Origin: Rouxiella aceris
Lineage (GTDB): Bacteria > Pseudomonadota > Gammaproteobacteria > Enterobacterales > Enterobacteriaceae
Length of the DNA: 64,000 nt
Direction: 5' to 3'
Assembly: GCF_012933545.1 (NCBI RefSeq)
Contig: NZ_JAADJU010000017.1
Coordinates: 27,209-91,208, forward strand
The position numbers and the translations under genes are program-made. The notes beneath the pieces were generated by a model, which saw only the letters and a program-made list of their open reading frames with translations, was not told the origin of the DNA and searched no databases. Positions 27,332 through 36,903 of this stretch are shown one piece after another. Numbering within the stretch: position 1 is the first letter of the stretch; each line of letters begins with the position of its first letter.

Positions 27332-27347
27332 GATAACTCTTCTCCTT
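27332..27347 (-). promoter_or_regulatory. Shine-Dalgarno AAGGAG paired with an apparent ATC start codon
   Basis: On the minus strand AAGGAG (27342-27347) is followed by 7 bases and ATC (27332-27334), in frame with the DHA2 exporter. No standard start codon lies at a usable distance. Either initiation is at ATC, which is rare but known (infC uses ATT), or an ATG has mutated and expression is reduced. Confidence 0.45.
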
Positions 27348-27378
27348 GACGATAACGTAATGATTTGGCGGGGCAGAT

Positions 27379-29922
27379 TTAACGTTCCACACTGAGTTGT
27401 TGTTGTGAACGGCTATGTGCTTGCACATTGATTCTATCTAACCACAACGCCTTATAGCTGAAATTCTGATAAAGGCCTAGTTGATCCTGATAATGTACCG
27501 ATCGAACACCGTCGGGAGCAATAAACCCACTCTGCCCGGGAGCAACGACATCAAAGGCCCGGATTTTGCCGGGTGCCAGTGACGGCGATAACACAATGAG
27601 TGTATTGGCCGTCCCACGATTTTGATATTCTGCCTGGTGTAGCGCTTCCTTACTCCCTGCCTGAGGGATACCTAAAAAATTATTGGCTCTAAAGGTGAGA
27701 TGCATGGCCGGGGATTTCCAGTCAACCACCGATGTGCCGTAACGCTCGGTCAACTGCTGATACGCCTGCTGTAGTGCCGCCCTAACCACCGCCTCTGGCG
27801 GTTGCCCCTGGAACAGATCGATCTCTTGTACCGGTGCCGAAGGCGGACCTTGCAGCGCTTCGTACAAAATTTTGCTGCCCGTGCTGATATTAAGCGAACC
27901 TGTTGGCCCATCCTGCGTAGTTTTATACCCGCTGGCGCGATACCAAAGATCAAAAGGTGCGGGCACCACGGCACCCAGAGTGCGGTCAAGCATACTCGTC
28001 AGCCAGGCATCCATAATGGCTGAACCGGGCTGGGTATAGCTGCGACCATCAGCACTTAGCTGGTTTTTCCCGTTCCAGTTTTTCAGTATTTGTGCCAACT
28101 GACGGCGTGGATCCGTTACGGGCAGTCCCTGCGTAGCCTGCACAATAAAAGGCAAAAATAAGCGCACGTTGAGATCGCTGCGGCTGGTTTCCTGCAAAAT
28201 TTGCCAGGCATCGTGGCGATCGAGTGTCGGTCTGGCCGCAATACGTCGATCGATCTCATCAACCCGGTCAGCGCGACCCCACAGAAATGCAAACAGGTCG
28301 GTGGCCGGATAGCCCTGCTGTGGTGAGTTATTCCAGTTAACAATATAGTTTGAGGGTGGATTATAGATCTGCGGATTGCTTTTAAAAGGCAAGATGCCCT
28401 GCCAGTCCCACTCGCCGCTGCCCGGCACCGGCAGTCGTGGATCATGCCCTGCCCGCCGCCGCGGATAAGCGCCGGTATGCGCATAGCCAATATTTCCCTG
28501 CACATCGGCATAATACCAATTGATGGTTAATGCCTGGCGTGCAGCTTGCTGCTGCCATTGCCGCCAATTACTCGCCTGCATCTGGAAAACCCAGGCCATC
28601 AGCGAGGCGACTTCCTGCCCCTCCCAGGCCCGCGCCTTGCTATATGCGATATGCGTCGCGGGATCGTACCTGATCACATTCCCATGCAATGTGCGGTAGA
28701 CCTTTAGCTGCTGTGGCAAGCTATCCTTAATATCAATGGTGTCAGTGCGACTAAGCATTTTTAGCCATCGGCCATTGTGGCGATAATAATCTGGCCGCTG
28801 CGGATCAACGGTTTCAGCAAAAATATCTACGTTGTCGCCAAATCCTGCGGTGGCACCCCAGGCAATTTTGTCATTGTGCCCGAATAAAATAGCGGGATAA
28901 GCAAAAGGCGTATTACCGACGACATTAAAGCCGGCACCATGCAGGCCAATGCCATAGGTATAAGCCGGATTAAACCAGCCAAATTGCGGACCATTTAGCA
29001 ACAGAGCCTGAGCATCGCGGGCCTTTTTTTTACCGATTAGCCAGATATTACTGGTAGTCGGGAAACCCGCCAGGCCATTGCTTCCGCTATGCAAATACTG
29101 TCTGGCGATCTCCTGTCGGTTAGCATCGGCAGTCAATGCCAGCAACCGGCCATCATCTCCTCTGGCAAGACGTTCCAGCATTGGCGGCGGTGAATCAAAG
29201 CGTGGCAGACGATACACCATCGGCGCTAGCTTGCCCTTTGGCGCAACAGAATAAGCCCCGTCGGACTGGGCGATGGTGGTCCGGGCATCAGGGTGCACCC
29301 ACCATTTGAGCTGATTAAACAGGCCCATCGCACGTTTTTCGCCATAACGGTCGCCAAGTGCCGTTAACAGCGCCAGATTATCAATTTCACTGTTGGCGTC
29401 AGAGAAACGATTGGCCATGGTGCCCACAAACACCATGGCGACATCAAAGGCACTCCAGGCTTGCGGCGTAAAACCCAGGTCATTAAACTGCCTGGGCATC
29501 AAATCGCGGGGATGGCGGGCAATATGCTTAATCTGGGCATTGATGCCGTCGGCATACCCCTGGAGAATATCTTTTTCTGCTGACGACAAGGCACTGATTT
29601 GTTGATGGATCGACGCTGGCCAGTAGTTGCGCCGCACCTCTTGATCGTAAACGACAAATTTCTTTCCCAGCACCTGCGAAACGGTCCCCTGCGTGCTGCG
29701 TTTGGCCATTTCCATCTGAAACAGGCGGTCCTCGGCAAGTGCATAGCCATAACCATAAAATAAACGATATGTATCACTGGCATAGATATGGGGTACACCG
29801 TACTCGTCGCGTTTGATTACAACCATTGCTCTTTTAGGTTCAGCCTGCGCGCAAATGCAGCAAGCCAAACCGGTCGCCACTAAAATAGCCTGAAATATTT
29901 TCCATAACCTTTTTATAATCAT
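27379..29922 (-). CDS. pac: Penicillin G acylase precursor
   Basis: A periplasmic Ntn-hydrolase that cleaves phenylacetyl amides such as penicillin G. The 847-residue precursor is one residue longer than E. coli Pac and alike from end to end. A signal peptide covers about residues 1-27 (cleavage near CAQA-EP). The A chain carries [11 protein letters not shown] and [18 protein letters not shown]. After a spacer the B chain begins at Ser291 (in [12 protein letters not shown]), the catalytic nucleophile freed by self-cleavage, at position 290 in E. coli. [20 protein letters not shown] and [14 protein letters not shown], with the catalytic asparagine region, are kept. GGGAGG precedes the ATG. It lies between an IpdC-type decarboxylase and a DHA2 exporter on the same strand. 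The natural substrate is unknown. Confidence 0.95.
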   Translation of the reverse strand: MIIKRLWKIFQAILVATGLACCICAQAEPKRAMVVIKRDEYGVPHIYASDTYRLFYGYGYALAEDRLFQMEMAKRSTQGTVSQVLGKKFVVYDQEVRRNYWPASIHQQISALSSAEKDILQGYADGINAQIKHIARHPRDLMPRQFNDLGFTPQAWSAFDVAMVFVGTMANRFSDANSEIDNLALLTALGDRYGEKRAMGLFNQLKWWVHPDARTTIAQSDGAYSVAPKGKLAPMVYRLPRFDSPPPMLERLARGDDGRLLALTADANRQEIARQYLHSGSNGLAGFPTTSNIWLIGKKKARDAQALLLNGPQFGWFNPAYTYGIGLHGAGFNVVGNTPFAYPAILFGHNDKIAWGATAGFGDNVDIFAETVDPQRPDYYRHNGRWLKMLSRTDTIDIKDSLPQQLKVYRTLHGNVIRYDPATHIAYSKARAWEGQEVASLMAWVFQMQASNWRQWQQQAARQALTINWYYADVQGNIGYAHTGAYPRRRAGHDPRLPVPGSGEWDWQGILPFKSNPQIYNPPSNYIVNWNNSPQQGYPATDLFAFLWGRADRVDEIDRRIAARPTLDRHDAWQILQETSRSDLNVRLFLPFIVQATQGLPVTDPRRQLAQILKNWNGKNQLSADGRSYTQPGSAIMDAWLTSMLDRTLGAVVPAPFDLWYRASGYKTTQDGPTGSLNISTGSKILYEALQGPPSAPVQEIDLFQGQPPEAVVRAALQQAYQQLTERYGTSVVDWKSPAMHLTFRANNFLGIPQAGSKEALHQAEYQNRGTANTLIVLSPSLAPGKIRAFDVVAPGQSGFIAPDGVRSVHYQDQLGLYQNFSYKALWLDRINVQAHSRSQQQLSVER

Positions 29923-29963
29923 TTGATCCTCCCTGTTTTGATGGCGAGTGTAAGCACGAACTT

Positions 29964-31655
29964 TTATTGCGGGCCATAGGGGCCATAATCGAAATTGGCA
30001 ATCATTTTGCCAAAAGACTTAAGTGATTGCGGGCAATCAAGCGGGTCGAAATTGATTTGAATAAATGAGAGTCGACGCTGTTTTTCACAGGCTTTTAGTG
30101 CGTATTCCAGTTCAACTTCATTATTGACAATAGTGGTGAACGCGGTATGTTTTTTATTAAAGCAGCCAGCAAGTTCAGTGTAGGACCAGTCGGCAACTTC
30201 ATTATATTCTGCACCTGAGCCTAAAATGTGCCTCTCAATGGTGTAACCTTTGTTATTGATGAGAAAGATAATCGGGTTAAAGTCATAAAGCAGAATGGTA
30301 GATAATTCTTGCACCGTCAGTTGAAATGCGCCATCACCAATAAATAATATATGTCGCCTGCTGGCATTACTCAGTAAAGAACCCAGCAGGGCTGGCAACG
30401 TATATCCAATAGCTCCCCATACCGGCTGGCAAAGGAAACAGACATTTTCGGGCATGGGTATAGAACTTAGTGCAATATGAGATGTACCACACTCGGCGAC
30501 CACAACATCGTCCTGTTGAAAAAAATGACTCATTCGCTGCCAAAAATAATGGTGCGTAATCTTTTTTTCTGCCATCGCAAGTACAAGCGCGGTATTTTGG
30601 CTTTGGGATGGGCGCGGGAATTGTGGGACATATTGAATCCCCAGTGTTTCAATGATGCAGTTAAGGAGATCGCGAGAACGTAAACCGGGAAAAGCCTGGC
30701 CTTGCCATAACACATTTTGCGGATTGACATAGATGGTATCATCGGGAAGTTTGCAGCTATATAAAGCGGAGTTAATATCAATAAATCGCGGAGAGAAAGC
30801 GATCAGGCAATCAGACTCCTCGACTCGCTCTCTTACCTGCCGGGTCGATGCGGCTCCGCTATAGGTACCATAAAAACGGGGATGGCTCTCATCAACCACG
30901 CATTTAGCCGTTGACAGGGCGATCATTGGAATATTTAGCACCTCGGCCAGATACTGAATATCGGCTTTCAGCTGATAGCGTTCAACATCAATATCCAGTA
31001 AAAACGCCGGTTTTACCGCCGCCCCGAGTCGCGGTAACAGCCGCGCTACCACATCCTGGAGCATCCTTGGCTCACTGCTGTCAGGACATATTGACCTGGC
31101 GATTGCGGCTTGCGGAATAGTTACTTGCAGATAAGCGATATCTGAGGGTATCTGGATATAAACCGGTCGCCGCTCGCGGATACAGGCGCGAAGAACACGG
31201 TCTATTTCCTCTACCGCGTTTATATAAGTCAAACAGGTCTGGGCTACGGTGAACTCTTTAAAACAGTTCAATACATTGCTGAAATTACCGTCGGCGGTAC
31301 TGTGATGCGTAGACAAATGATTGGCATTCACATGGCTCGGCGGTGAACCGGTAATACACACCATTGAAACATGCTCGGCATAAGCCCCTGCCACGCCATT
31401 AATAGCGCTAAGATCGCCAACACCATAGGTCGTTAATAGCGAAGAAATGCCATTAAGGCGGGCATAACCATCGGCGGCATAAGCAGCATTGAGTTCATTA
31501 CAGGTACCCACAAAAGATAATTCACTGGTTTGATTTATCTGTTCTATTAATTGTAAGTTGTAATCCCCAGGCAATCCGATAACATGCCGCACGCCTATTT
31601 TTCGTAACTGACTAAACAAATAACAACCTATGGTTATCGTTTTATTTATCGACAT
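29964..31655 (-). CDS. Thiamine-diphosphate 2-oxo-acid decarboxylase, IpdC type
   Basis: A cytoplasmic decarboxylase of 563 residues in the indolepyruvate/phenylpyruvate/pyruvate decarboxylase family. Key parts are present: the catalytic glutamate in [17 protein letters not shown] (about residue 54), the paired histidines in [10 protein letters not shown], and the ThDP-Mg motif from [11 protein letters not shown] to INNKGYTIE. Members turn aromatic 2-oxo acids into aldehydes; with phenylpyruvate the product would be phenylacetaldehyde. The ATG at 31655 has AAGGAAG 7 bp before it, whereas a TTG at 31673 lies inside the ribosome site. It is first of an apparent operon with pac, 41 bp downstream. 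The substrate choice among indolepyruvate, phenylpyruvate and pyruvate is not decided by sequence reading. Confidence 0.88.
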   Translation of the reverse strand: MSINKTITIGCYLFSQLRKIGVRHVIGLPGDYNLQLIEQINQTSELSFVGTCNELNAAYAADGYARLNGISSLLTTYGVGDLSAINGVAGAYAEHVSMVCITGSPPSHVNANHLSTHHSTADGNFSNVLNCFKEFTVAQTCLTYINAVEEIDRVLRACIRERRPVYIQIPSDIAYLQVTIPQAAIARSICPDSSEPRMLQDVVARLLPRLGAAVKPAFLLDIDVERYQLKADIQYLAEVLNIPMIALSTAKCVVDESHPRFYGTYSGAASTRQVRERVEESDCLIAFSPRFIDINSALYSCKLPDDTIYVNPQNVLWQGQAFPGLRSRDLLNCIIETLGIQYVPQFPRPSQSQNTALVLAMAEKKITHHYFWQRMSHFFQQDDVVVAECGTSHIALSSIPMPENVCFLCQPVWGAIGYTLPALLGSLLSNASRRHILFIGDGAFQLTVQELSTILLYDFNPIIFLINNKGYTIERHILGSGAEYNEVADWSYTELAGCFNKKHTAFTTIVNNEVELEYALKACEKQRRLSFIQINFDPLDCPQSLKSFGKMIANFDYGPYGPQ

Positions 31656-32158
31656 CACTAAACTTCCTTGCAATTAAAGGTGTTTTTAGACAAAAACTAC
31701 CGCAAGCGACAAGGGCATTTACCGCTCGCGCCATTATCAACCGCACGCAATCATTACCTGTTTTATATAACAAAAATAATAATTCAATAATCCAGTTATT
31801 TTTAGATTTGTGTAATTTAAATACATTAAATTAATTTAAAAACCTTCCGGTTAAGCACCTCAACAGAGAACGCTGTAGGCTTAATGTGCAGTAATATTGT
31901 TTGGGTGGCAAGACACCTCGTCAATTTTTTATTTAAAAGGCTATTTTTACTTTCAATATGGTGGTTTTTTTTGAGGTGCATTATTTACAGCGGTATTTAT
32001 TGATTAAGGCGTCAGGCTATGTTTGGCAAGCTCTCCAGGCTTGGCAAGAGGAGTCCGCAGTCGAGTGCAATAACAACAATGGTAATAACGTTATGCAAAG
32101 GAGTAATAAGAACAGGCGAGATCGCAACCCGCGTGTCTGCGGATTGCGATCCCAAGGA
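31656..32158. other. A+T-rich intergenic region upstream of the ipdC-pac unit
   Basis: About 500 bp with no convincing gene. Positions 31760-31850 are very A+T-rich and probably hold the leftward promoter of the decarboxylase, but no clear -35/-10 pair was chosen. A 76-codon open frame at 31958-32188 overlaps the bioD end and looks random. A hairpin near the right end serves the bioD gene. Confidence 0.4.
32120..32151 (-). terminator. Hairpin after the bioD-like gene
   Basis: GATCGCAAxCCGC and GCGGxTTGCGATC form a 12-bp stem with one mismatch and a 6-nt loop, 8 bp beyond the stop of the leftward gene. It is followed by TCGCCTGTTCTT, a weak T-rich tail. Confidence 0.55.
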
Positions 32159-32839
32159 CTAGGCTACAGAAAGTTCGTTGAGCAGTGACAGATCTAAATA
32201 TTGTGCCATTTCACGGGATTCCGCCCGCGGTAAATAAGGGATTTCGCCCAATAATGGTGCTTTAATATTCTGTCTTATGGCTGAAATGGTTTCTGCATAA
32301 TGCGCCAAACATGGGTTAATACGATTGGCTACCCAGCCTAACAATGGAACACCATCGGCGATAATTGCTTCGGCAGCCAATAATGCCTGACTCACGCAGC
32401 CTTCCTGAATACCGACAACCAGGATCACCGGCATATTCAGTTGCACCACCCAATCAGAAAAACGCCGTTTTGGCGTAATCAGCGTGCGCCAGCCGTCACA
32501 TCCTTCAACCACCACCGTTTCAGCTTCTTGCCGCAAAAAATGCAAACCGTCGGTCATTTGTTCAAAGATGTTCTTTGGCAAATGGCTGGTGAAAATATCC
32601 TCGTCCGATAAGGCATAAGGAGTAATTCTTGATAAAGGATAGGAAACAGAAGAGGATTTCTGTAGGGTTACCGCATCTTTATTGCGTACACCATCAGCCA
32701 ACTCCTGGCTACCGGTTGCGATAGGTTTGTAGCCCAGCACAACTTTTCCCTGCGCGATCATTGCCTGTAACAATGCGCGGGAAACGATGGTTTTACCTAC
32801 ACGGGAATCCGTACCCGTAACAAAAAAGTGCGTTAACAT
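32159..32839 (-). CDS. ynfK: Dethiobiotin synthetase paralogue BioD2 (YnfK)
   Basis: An ATP-dependent carboxylase of about 226 residues that closes the ureido ring in dethiobiotin synthesis. The N-terminal P-loop is FFVTGTDSRVGKT (residues 4-16). VVVEGCDGWRTL and WVANRINPCLAHYAETI match E. coli YnfK, the second BioD, not the one in the bio operon. The typical GGWR is GCDGWR here, a small change. The conserved start is MLTHFF at 32839, 10 bp after GGAG; an in-frame ATG at 32866 overlaps that ribosome site. It lies next to mlc as in K-12. Real activity of this paralogue in biotin synthesis is uncertain. Confidence 0.9.
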   Translation of the reverse strand: MLTHFFVTGTDSRVGKTIVSRALLQAMIAQGKVVLGYKPIATGSQELADGVRNKDAVTLQKSSSVSYPLSRITPYALSDEDIFTSHLPKNIFEQMTDGLHFLRQEAETVVVEGCDGWRTLITPKRRFSDWVVQLNMPVILVVGIQEGCVSQALLAAEAIIADGVPLLGWVANRINPCLAHYAETISAIRQNIKAPLLGEIPYLPRAESREMAQYLDLSLLNELSVA

Positions 32840-33026
32840 GTGTAATTTACTCCAGGATCTCTCCATTTAATAAATTGCCGCAGATAAAGATCCTGCGGTG
32901 TCAATGAGACTGACTTAATATTATTAAAGTCTAGGTGATAGACGGGTATAACAGTTTGCGTTAGCGCAATGTTTTGTTGACTGAACATTCAAGATTGTGT
33001 CCAGTCAGTGAGGAAAAGGTAAATTT

Positions 33027-34244
33027 TTACCCTTGCAAAAGTTTTACCAATAACGAACCGTTATACAGAGCGTCTTTAACCAGTGCAGCACCGGGCATGG
33101 TGCCATGATTAAAAAACTGAGTGGATTCAAGCTGAATATTCTCACTGTAAGCCGGCAAGGACTGTTGCTGAATGCAGGACATAATGGCGGGAAAAAGTAT
33201 TGTTTTTGACAAATTGAGCGGCGATCCAATGAGGATTTTTTCTGGATTGAAAAGATTGACCATTATTGCCAAAATGCGGCCAACATTCTGCCCAACGCCG
33301 ATAATTACGTCTCTTGCCAGGGCATCACCGCGATTGGCGGCATCACACAGGTTTTCCACTGAGATAGGCAAGGCGTTGAGCAGTGATTGATTGGCCACGC
33401 TCAGGCGCTGTTTGACCAGTTCCAGAATATTGTCGATGCTGGCCAGGGTTTCCAGACAGCCATGATTACCGCAATAGCATCGTTTTCCATAAGGATCGAC
33501 CTGGGTATGGCCGATTTCAACCACACTGCTGCTACGGTTGTGTAATACTTGCCCGCCAGTGATCACCCCTGCCCCGACGTTATCGTCAATCACCACCTGA
33601 ATGACATTGCGAAAACCCCGCGAAGCACCATACAGCGATTCCGCCTTGGTCCAGGCGGCAATATCATGCTGGACAAAAACCGGCAAACCACTGCGTTTCG
33701 CCAGGGTGGGACCTAAAGGTACGGCTTCAACCGGATAAAAAGGCATTTTAAGAATGATACCGCGCGCGGCGTCAATCATGCCTGGCAAGGTAATAGCCAT
33801 AGCGGTTAAACGTTCCAGTTTTCGCGCATGACGGATAAAGAATTGGTCAATATGGCCAACGATACGATCGAGAAAGGGTTCTGGGTCATCGGCAGGCAAT
33901 GGCAATAAGTCTTCTGCCACCAGTTTGCTGCTTAAATCACGTAAACTCAGGGTTAACGTACCCAGGTTGATGCGTGCAGAAAGATAATGCCAGGCCTGGG
34001 TATCGAGGATCAATCCTACGGCAGGACGGCCACGGCAGCCGGGATCCTGATATTCGGTTTCCTGAACCAGGTGTGCCTGTAATAGTTCACGCACAATTTT
34101 GGTAATGCTGGCTGGCGCAAGTTGCGCCCTTTTGGACAGCTCAATACGCGAAATAGGACCAAACTGGTCTATCAGTCGGTAAACTGTACCAGCGTTGATC
34201 TGCTTGATTTGATCAATATGTCCCGGTTGCCCTTCCACTATCAC
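33027..34244 (-). CDS. mlc: Global glucose-responsive repressor Mlc
   Basis: A ROK-family repressor of 405 residues (E. coli Mlc 406). It represses ptsG, ptsHI, manXYZ and malT and is sequestered by unphosphorylated EIICB-Glc at the membrane. The winged helix-turn-helix has AQLAPASITKIVREL (about residues 41-55). The zinc motif HTQVDPYGKRCYCGNHGCLE is the same as in E. coli. The N-terminal GHIDQIKQINAGTVYRLIDQ and C-terminal VKDALYNGSLLVKLLQG also fit closely. The start is GTG with GAGG 7 bp before it, as in E. coli, where mlc also begins with GTG. Also called dgsA. Confidence 0.96.
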   Translation of the reverse strand: MIVEGQPGHIDQIKQINAGTVYRLIDQFGPISRIELSKRAQLAPASITKIVRELLQAHLVQETEYQDPGCRGRPAVGLILDTQAWHYLSARINLGTLTLSLRDLSSKLVAEDLLPLPADDPEPFLDRIVGHIDQFFIRHARKLERLTAMAITLPGMIDAARGIILKMPFYPVEAVPLGPTLAKRSGLPVFVQHDIAAWTKAESLYGASRGFRNVIQVVIDDNVGAGVITGGQVLHNRSSSVVEIGHTQVDPYGKRCYCGNHGCLETLASIDNILELVKQRLSVANQSLLNALPISVENLCDAANRGDALARDVIIGVGQNVGRILAIMVNLFNPEKILIGSPLNLSKTILFPAIMSCIQQQSLPAYSENIQLESTQFFNHGTMPGAALVKDALYNGSLLVKLLQG

Positions 34245-34399
34245 TCAACTGCCTCACTGTTGCCGCTATTTTTCGCGCTTCGAAATAAATAGTAGAGCTT
34301 ATAGTCTGTTTTTTGTTATATATCTTCAACTATTTGATTCGATATGTGATTTAGTGCACATATTGCAATTAAACCGCACTATCTCCGCAGGACATATCG

Positions 34400-35302
34400 C
34401 TAATCAACTTCTTCCATCATCATTTGTGCCAGTACAGATGCCGGTGCGCTAAGCGGGCGATAACGATGGCTGACCAGCCAAACTTGGGTATCAACCTGCT
34501 CATCTTTAAAGGAAAGATACTGGACGCCGTCAACCTGAATACGCTTATAAGAAGCCGGTAAAATGGACACTCCCAGCCCTGCCGATATCAGTCCGATAAT
34601 AGTCAATGCCTCTCCCACTTCCTGGGTGATAAAAGGGGTGATCCCGGCTTTGGCCAAACGCTGAAGAATGTCATCATATAGCGAGGTGCCGACATCTTTC
34701 GAGAAGAAAACAAAAGGCTGATCCGCCAAGTGAGAAAAGGTCAGTTCCCCCGCCGGCAAGTCATTAAGGGGATGCTCGGCTGGCACTACTGCCACCAAAT
34801 GCTCAGAGCGAAGCACACGGTGCTGAAGTACATCAGGCAACTCGCCATTGCGCATCACGCCAAGATCCAGGGTACCGGCCACCAGGGGGGAGATCTGCTG
34901 CTGACTGTTGAGTTCGACAATACGAATATTTACCTGCGGATGTAACATTCTGAAGCGTTTGAATGCTCGGGATATTTTCTTTAAAAATGGCGAGGATGAG
35001 GTCAGTCCGATGGTGAGATTACCCTCTTCCCCCCGATGGATCCTCGCCGCTTGTTCAGAGACGTCATTTACTTTGGCAACAATGCTTTTCGCTTCTTTAA
35101 GAAACATTTCCCCCGCCTGCGTCAAACGCACACTGCGATTGTTACGGTAAAGTAATACCGCGCCAATCTGTGCCTCCAGCGCTTGTATCTGCTGGCTTAA
35201 AGGTGGCTGCGAAATATTGAGTTTTTCGGCCGCACGACCAAAATGCAGTTCCTCAGCAACGGCAATAAAATAGCGCAAATGCCGTAATTCGATATTGCTC
35301 AC
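34400..35302 (-). CDS. ynfL: LysR-type regulator YnfL
   Basis: A 300-residue LysR-type regulator with N-terminal helix-turn-helix LRHLRYFIAVAEELHFGRAA and LNISQPPLSQQIQALEAQIG (residues 6-46), and a C-terminal periplasmic-binding-like effector domain. It is divergent from the MFS gene ynfM, the same arrangement as in K-12, and very likely controls it. The intergenic gap of 131 bp is A+T-rich and fits a LysR-type control region. The effector is unknown. Confidence 0.9.
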   Translation of the reverse strand: MSNIELRHLRYFIAVAEELHFGRAAEKLNISQPPLSQQIQALEAQIGAVLLYRNNRSVRLTQAGEMFLKEAKSIVAKVNDVSEQAARIHRGEEGNLTIGLTSSSPFLKKISRAFKRFRMLHPQVNIRIVELNSQQQISPLVAGTLDLGVMRNGELPDVLQHRVLRSEHLVAVVPAEHPLNDLPAGELTFSHLADQPFVFFSKDVGTSLYDDILQRLAKAGITPFITQEVGEALTIIGLISAGLGVSILPASYKRIQVDGVQYLSFKDEQVDTQVWLVSHRYRPLSAPASVLAQMMMEEVD

Positions 35303-35433
35303 TTAATCTCCAATGATATCTTTAAAGTATCAAAATACACTGATTAATATATTAGATAAAAAAAAGGATCTTGCGTAAAATTTTTTAAAATTTCCATGCA
35401 AATACAACAAATATATTTTACTAAGGATTTAAA

Positions 35434-36735
35434 GTGAACATCACTCGTCGGCAGCGCGCGACTACCGCGGCAGGCCAATCGGTAAATGATGACGATCTGC
35501 ACGTTGCTACCCCGCAAGTCTCAATACCAGCCAAGAACATTTTTATCAAACGCGGTACCCCACAGTTTATCCGTGTCACGCTAGCGCTGTTTTCCGCCGG
35601 GTTGGCCACCTTTGCTTTACTTTACTGCGTGCAGCCGATAATGCCGGTGCTATCGCAAAGTTTTGGTGTGTCTCCCGCCACCAGTAGCCTGTCGCTTTCT
35701 GCGGCCACCGGGCTGCTGGCAATTGGTCTGCTGTTCACCGGACCGATTTCCGATGCGGTGGGCCGTAAGAATGTTATGGTCGTCGGCTTGATGTTGGCGG
35801 CTATCTGTACCCTGATTTGTTCGGTAATGACCAGTTGGCATGCCATTTTGCTGATGCGTGCGCTGGTCGGCTTGTCGCTAAGTGGCGTCGCTGCCGTGGC
35901 CATGACCTATCTGAGTGAAGAGATCCATCCCAGCGTGGTGGCATTCTCGATGGGGCTTTATATCAGCGGTAATTCCATCGGCGGGATGAGTGGCCGTCTG
36001 CTGACCGGTGTCCTGACCGACTTTGTCTCCTGGCGCGTGGCTATTGCTTTTATCGGTGTCTTCGCGCTCGCTGCCGCCAGCATGTTCTGGAAGATCCTCC
36101 CGGCTTCTCGACATTTTCGCGCCAGTTCCCTGCGCCCGCACAAGCTGGTGATCAATTTTAAACTGCACTGGCGTGACAGTGGATTGCCGTTACTGTTTGC
36201 CGAAGGTTTCCTGCTGATGGGCAGTTTTGTCACCATGTTTAACTATATCGGCTACCGGTTGCTGGCTTCGCCCTATTATATGAGTCAGGCAGTGGTTGGC
36301 GTACTTTCACTCGCGTATCTGATGGGCACTTACAGTTCCCCCAAAGCCGGGGCATTGACCGCAGTCTATGGCCGAGGACCGGTGTTAATCGGTGCGTTGA
36401 TATTGATGCTGACCGGTATTTTGATCACCGCCTTTAGCTCGGTTTTGCTGGTATTTATCGGAATGGCGATGGTTACTGCCGGCTTCTTTGCTGCCCACTC
36501 GGTGGCCAGTGGTTGGATAGGCCGGCGTGCAAAACGTGCCAAAGGTCAGGCTTCATCGTTATATCTGTTCTGTTACTACGCCGGTTCCAGCGTCGCCGGT
36601 ACCCTTGGCGGATTGTTCTGGAAGAATTTTGCCTGGAACGGTATTACGCTGTACATCAGTGTGATGCTACTGCTGGCGATTGTTATCGGGTATCGCCTGA
36701 TGCGCCTGCCGGAATCACGTATTATTCGCGGCTAA
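35434..36735 (+). CDS. ynfM: MFS transporter YnfM
   Basis: An inner-membrane transporter of 433 residues with twelve predicted helices. After a long polar N-terminus (about 45 residues) the first helix carries FSAGLATFALLYCVQPIMPV. Motif A is GPISDAVGRKNVMVVGL. The YnfM family belongs to the arabinose-efflux-like DHA1 group, with a possible role in export of a small metabolite. It starts at GTG with AAGGA six bases before it. It stands divergent from ynfL, as in K-12. Confidence 0.9.
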   Translation: MNITRRQRATTAAGQSVNDDDLHVATPQVSIPAKNIFIKRGTPQFIRVTLALFSAGLATFALLYCVQPIMPVLSQSFGVSPATSSLSLSAATGLLAIGLLFTGPISDAVGRKNVMVVGLMLAAICTLICSVMTSWHAILLMRALVGLSLSGVAAVAMTYLSEEIHPSVVAFSMGLYISGNSIGGMSGRLLTGVLTDFVSWRVAIAFIGVFALAAASMFWKILPASRHFRASSLRPHKLVINFKLHWRDSGLPLLFAEGFLLMGSFVTMFNYIGYRLLASPYYMSQAVVGVLSLAYLMGTYSSPKAGALTAVYGRGPVLIGALILMLTGILITAFSSVLLVFIGMAMVTAGFFAAHSVASGWIGRRAKRAKGQASSLYLFCYYAGSSVAGTLGGLFWKNFAWNGITLYISVMLLLAIVIGYRLMRLPESRIIRG

Positions 36736-36871
36736 TCTCTCTGTTATGATGTTTTTGCGGGCCACGTTTGTGGCTCGCCTCCTCGCCTCTTTATCGACAG
36801 CCTGTTGCCCCACCCTCTGTTTGACTGACTTAATTTCAATGCCGATGTGTGCACATTTCAGGTTTCTCTAC

Positions 36872-36897
36872 TATAATGTATGTTGTAACTAAGAGGA
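36872..36897 (+). promoter_or_regulatory. tus promoter -10 box overlapping a Ter site
   Basis: TATAAT (36872-36877) overlaps a Ter-like sequence; the core GTATGTTGTAACTAA (36878-36892) is identical to that of E. coli TerB. It lies 12 bp before the tus ATG. In E. coli Tus bound at TerB blocks tus transcription and arrests replication forks from one side. The same overlap here indicates autoregulation and marks the terminus half of the chromosome. Confidence 0.88.
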
Positions 36898-36903
36898 GAG
36901 CTA

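Noticed and set aside
27379..27428. 63-codon minus-strand frame (27237-27428) between pac and the exporter
   Set aside because: It overlaps the end of pac and the start of the exporter in a third frame and has no ribosome site.
31760..31850. A+T-rich tract upstream of the decarboxylase as a mobile-element end
   Set aside because: No inverted repeats, transposase remnants or target duplications were seen on either side of the ipdC-pac block.
31958..32188. 76-codon frame upstream of the ipdC-like gene
   Set aside because: It overlaps the end of the bioD-like gene and its hairpin, has a low-complexity Asn run and no recognisable family.
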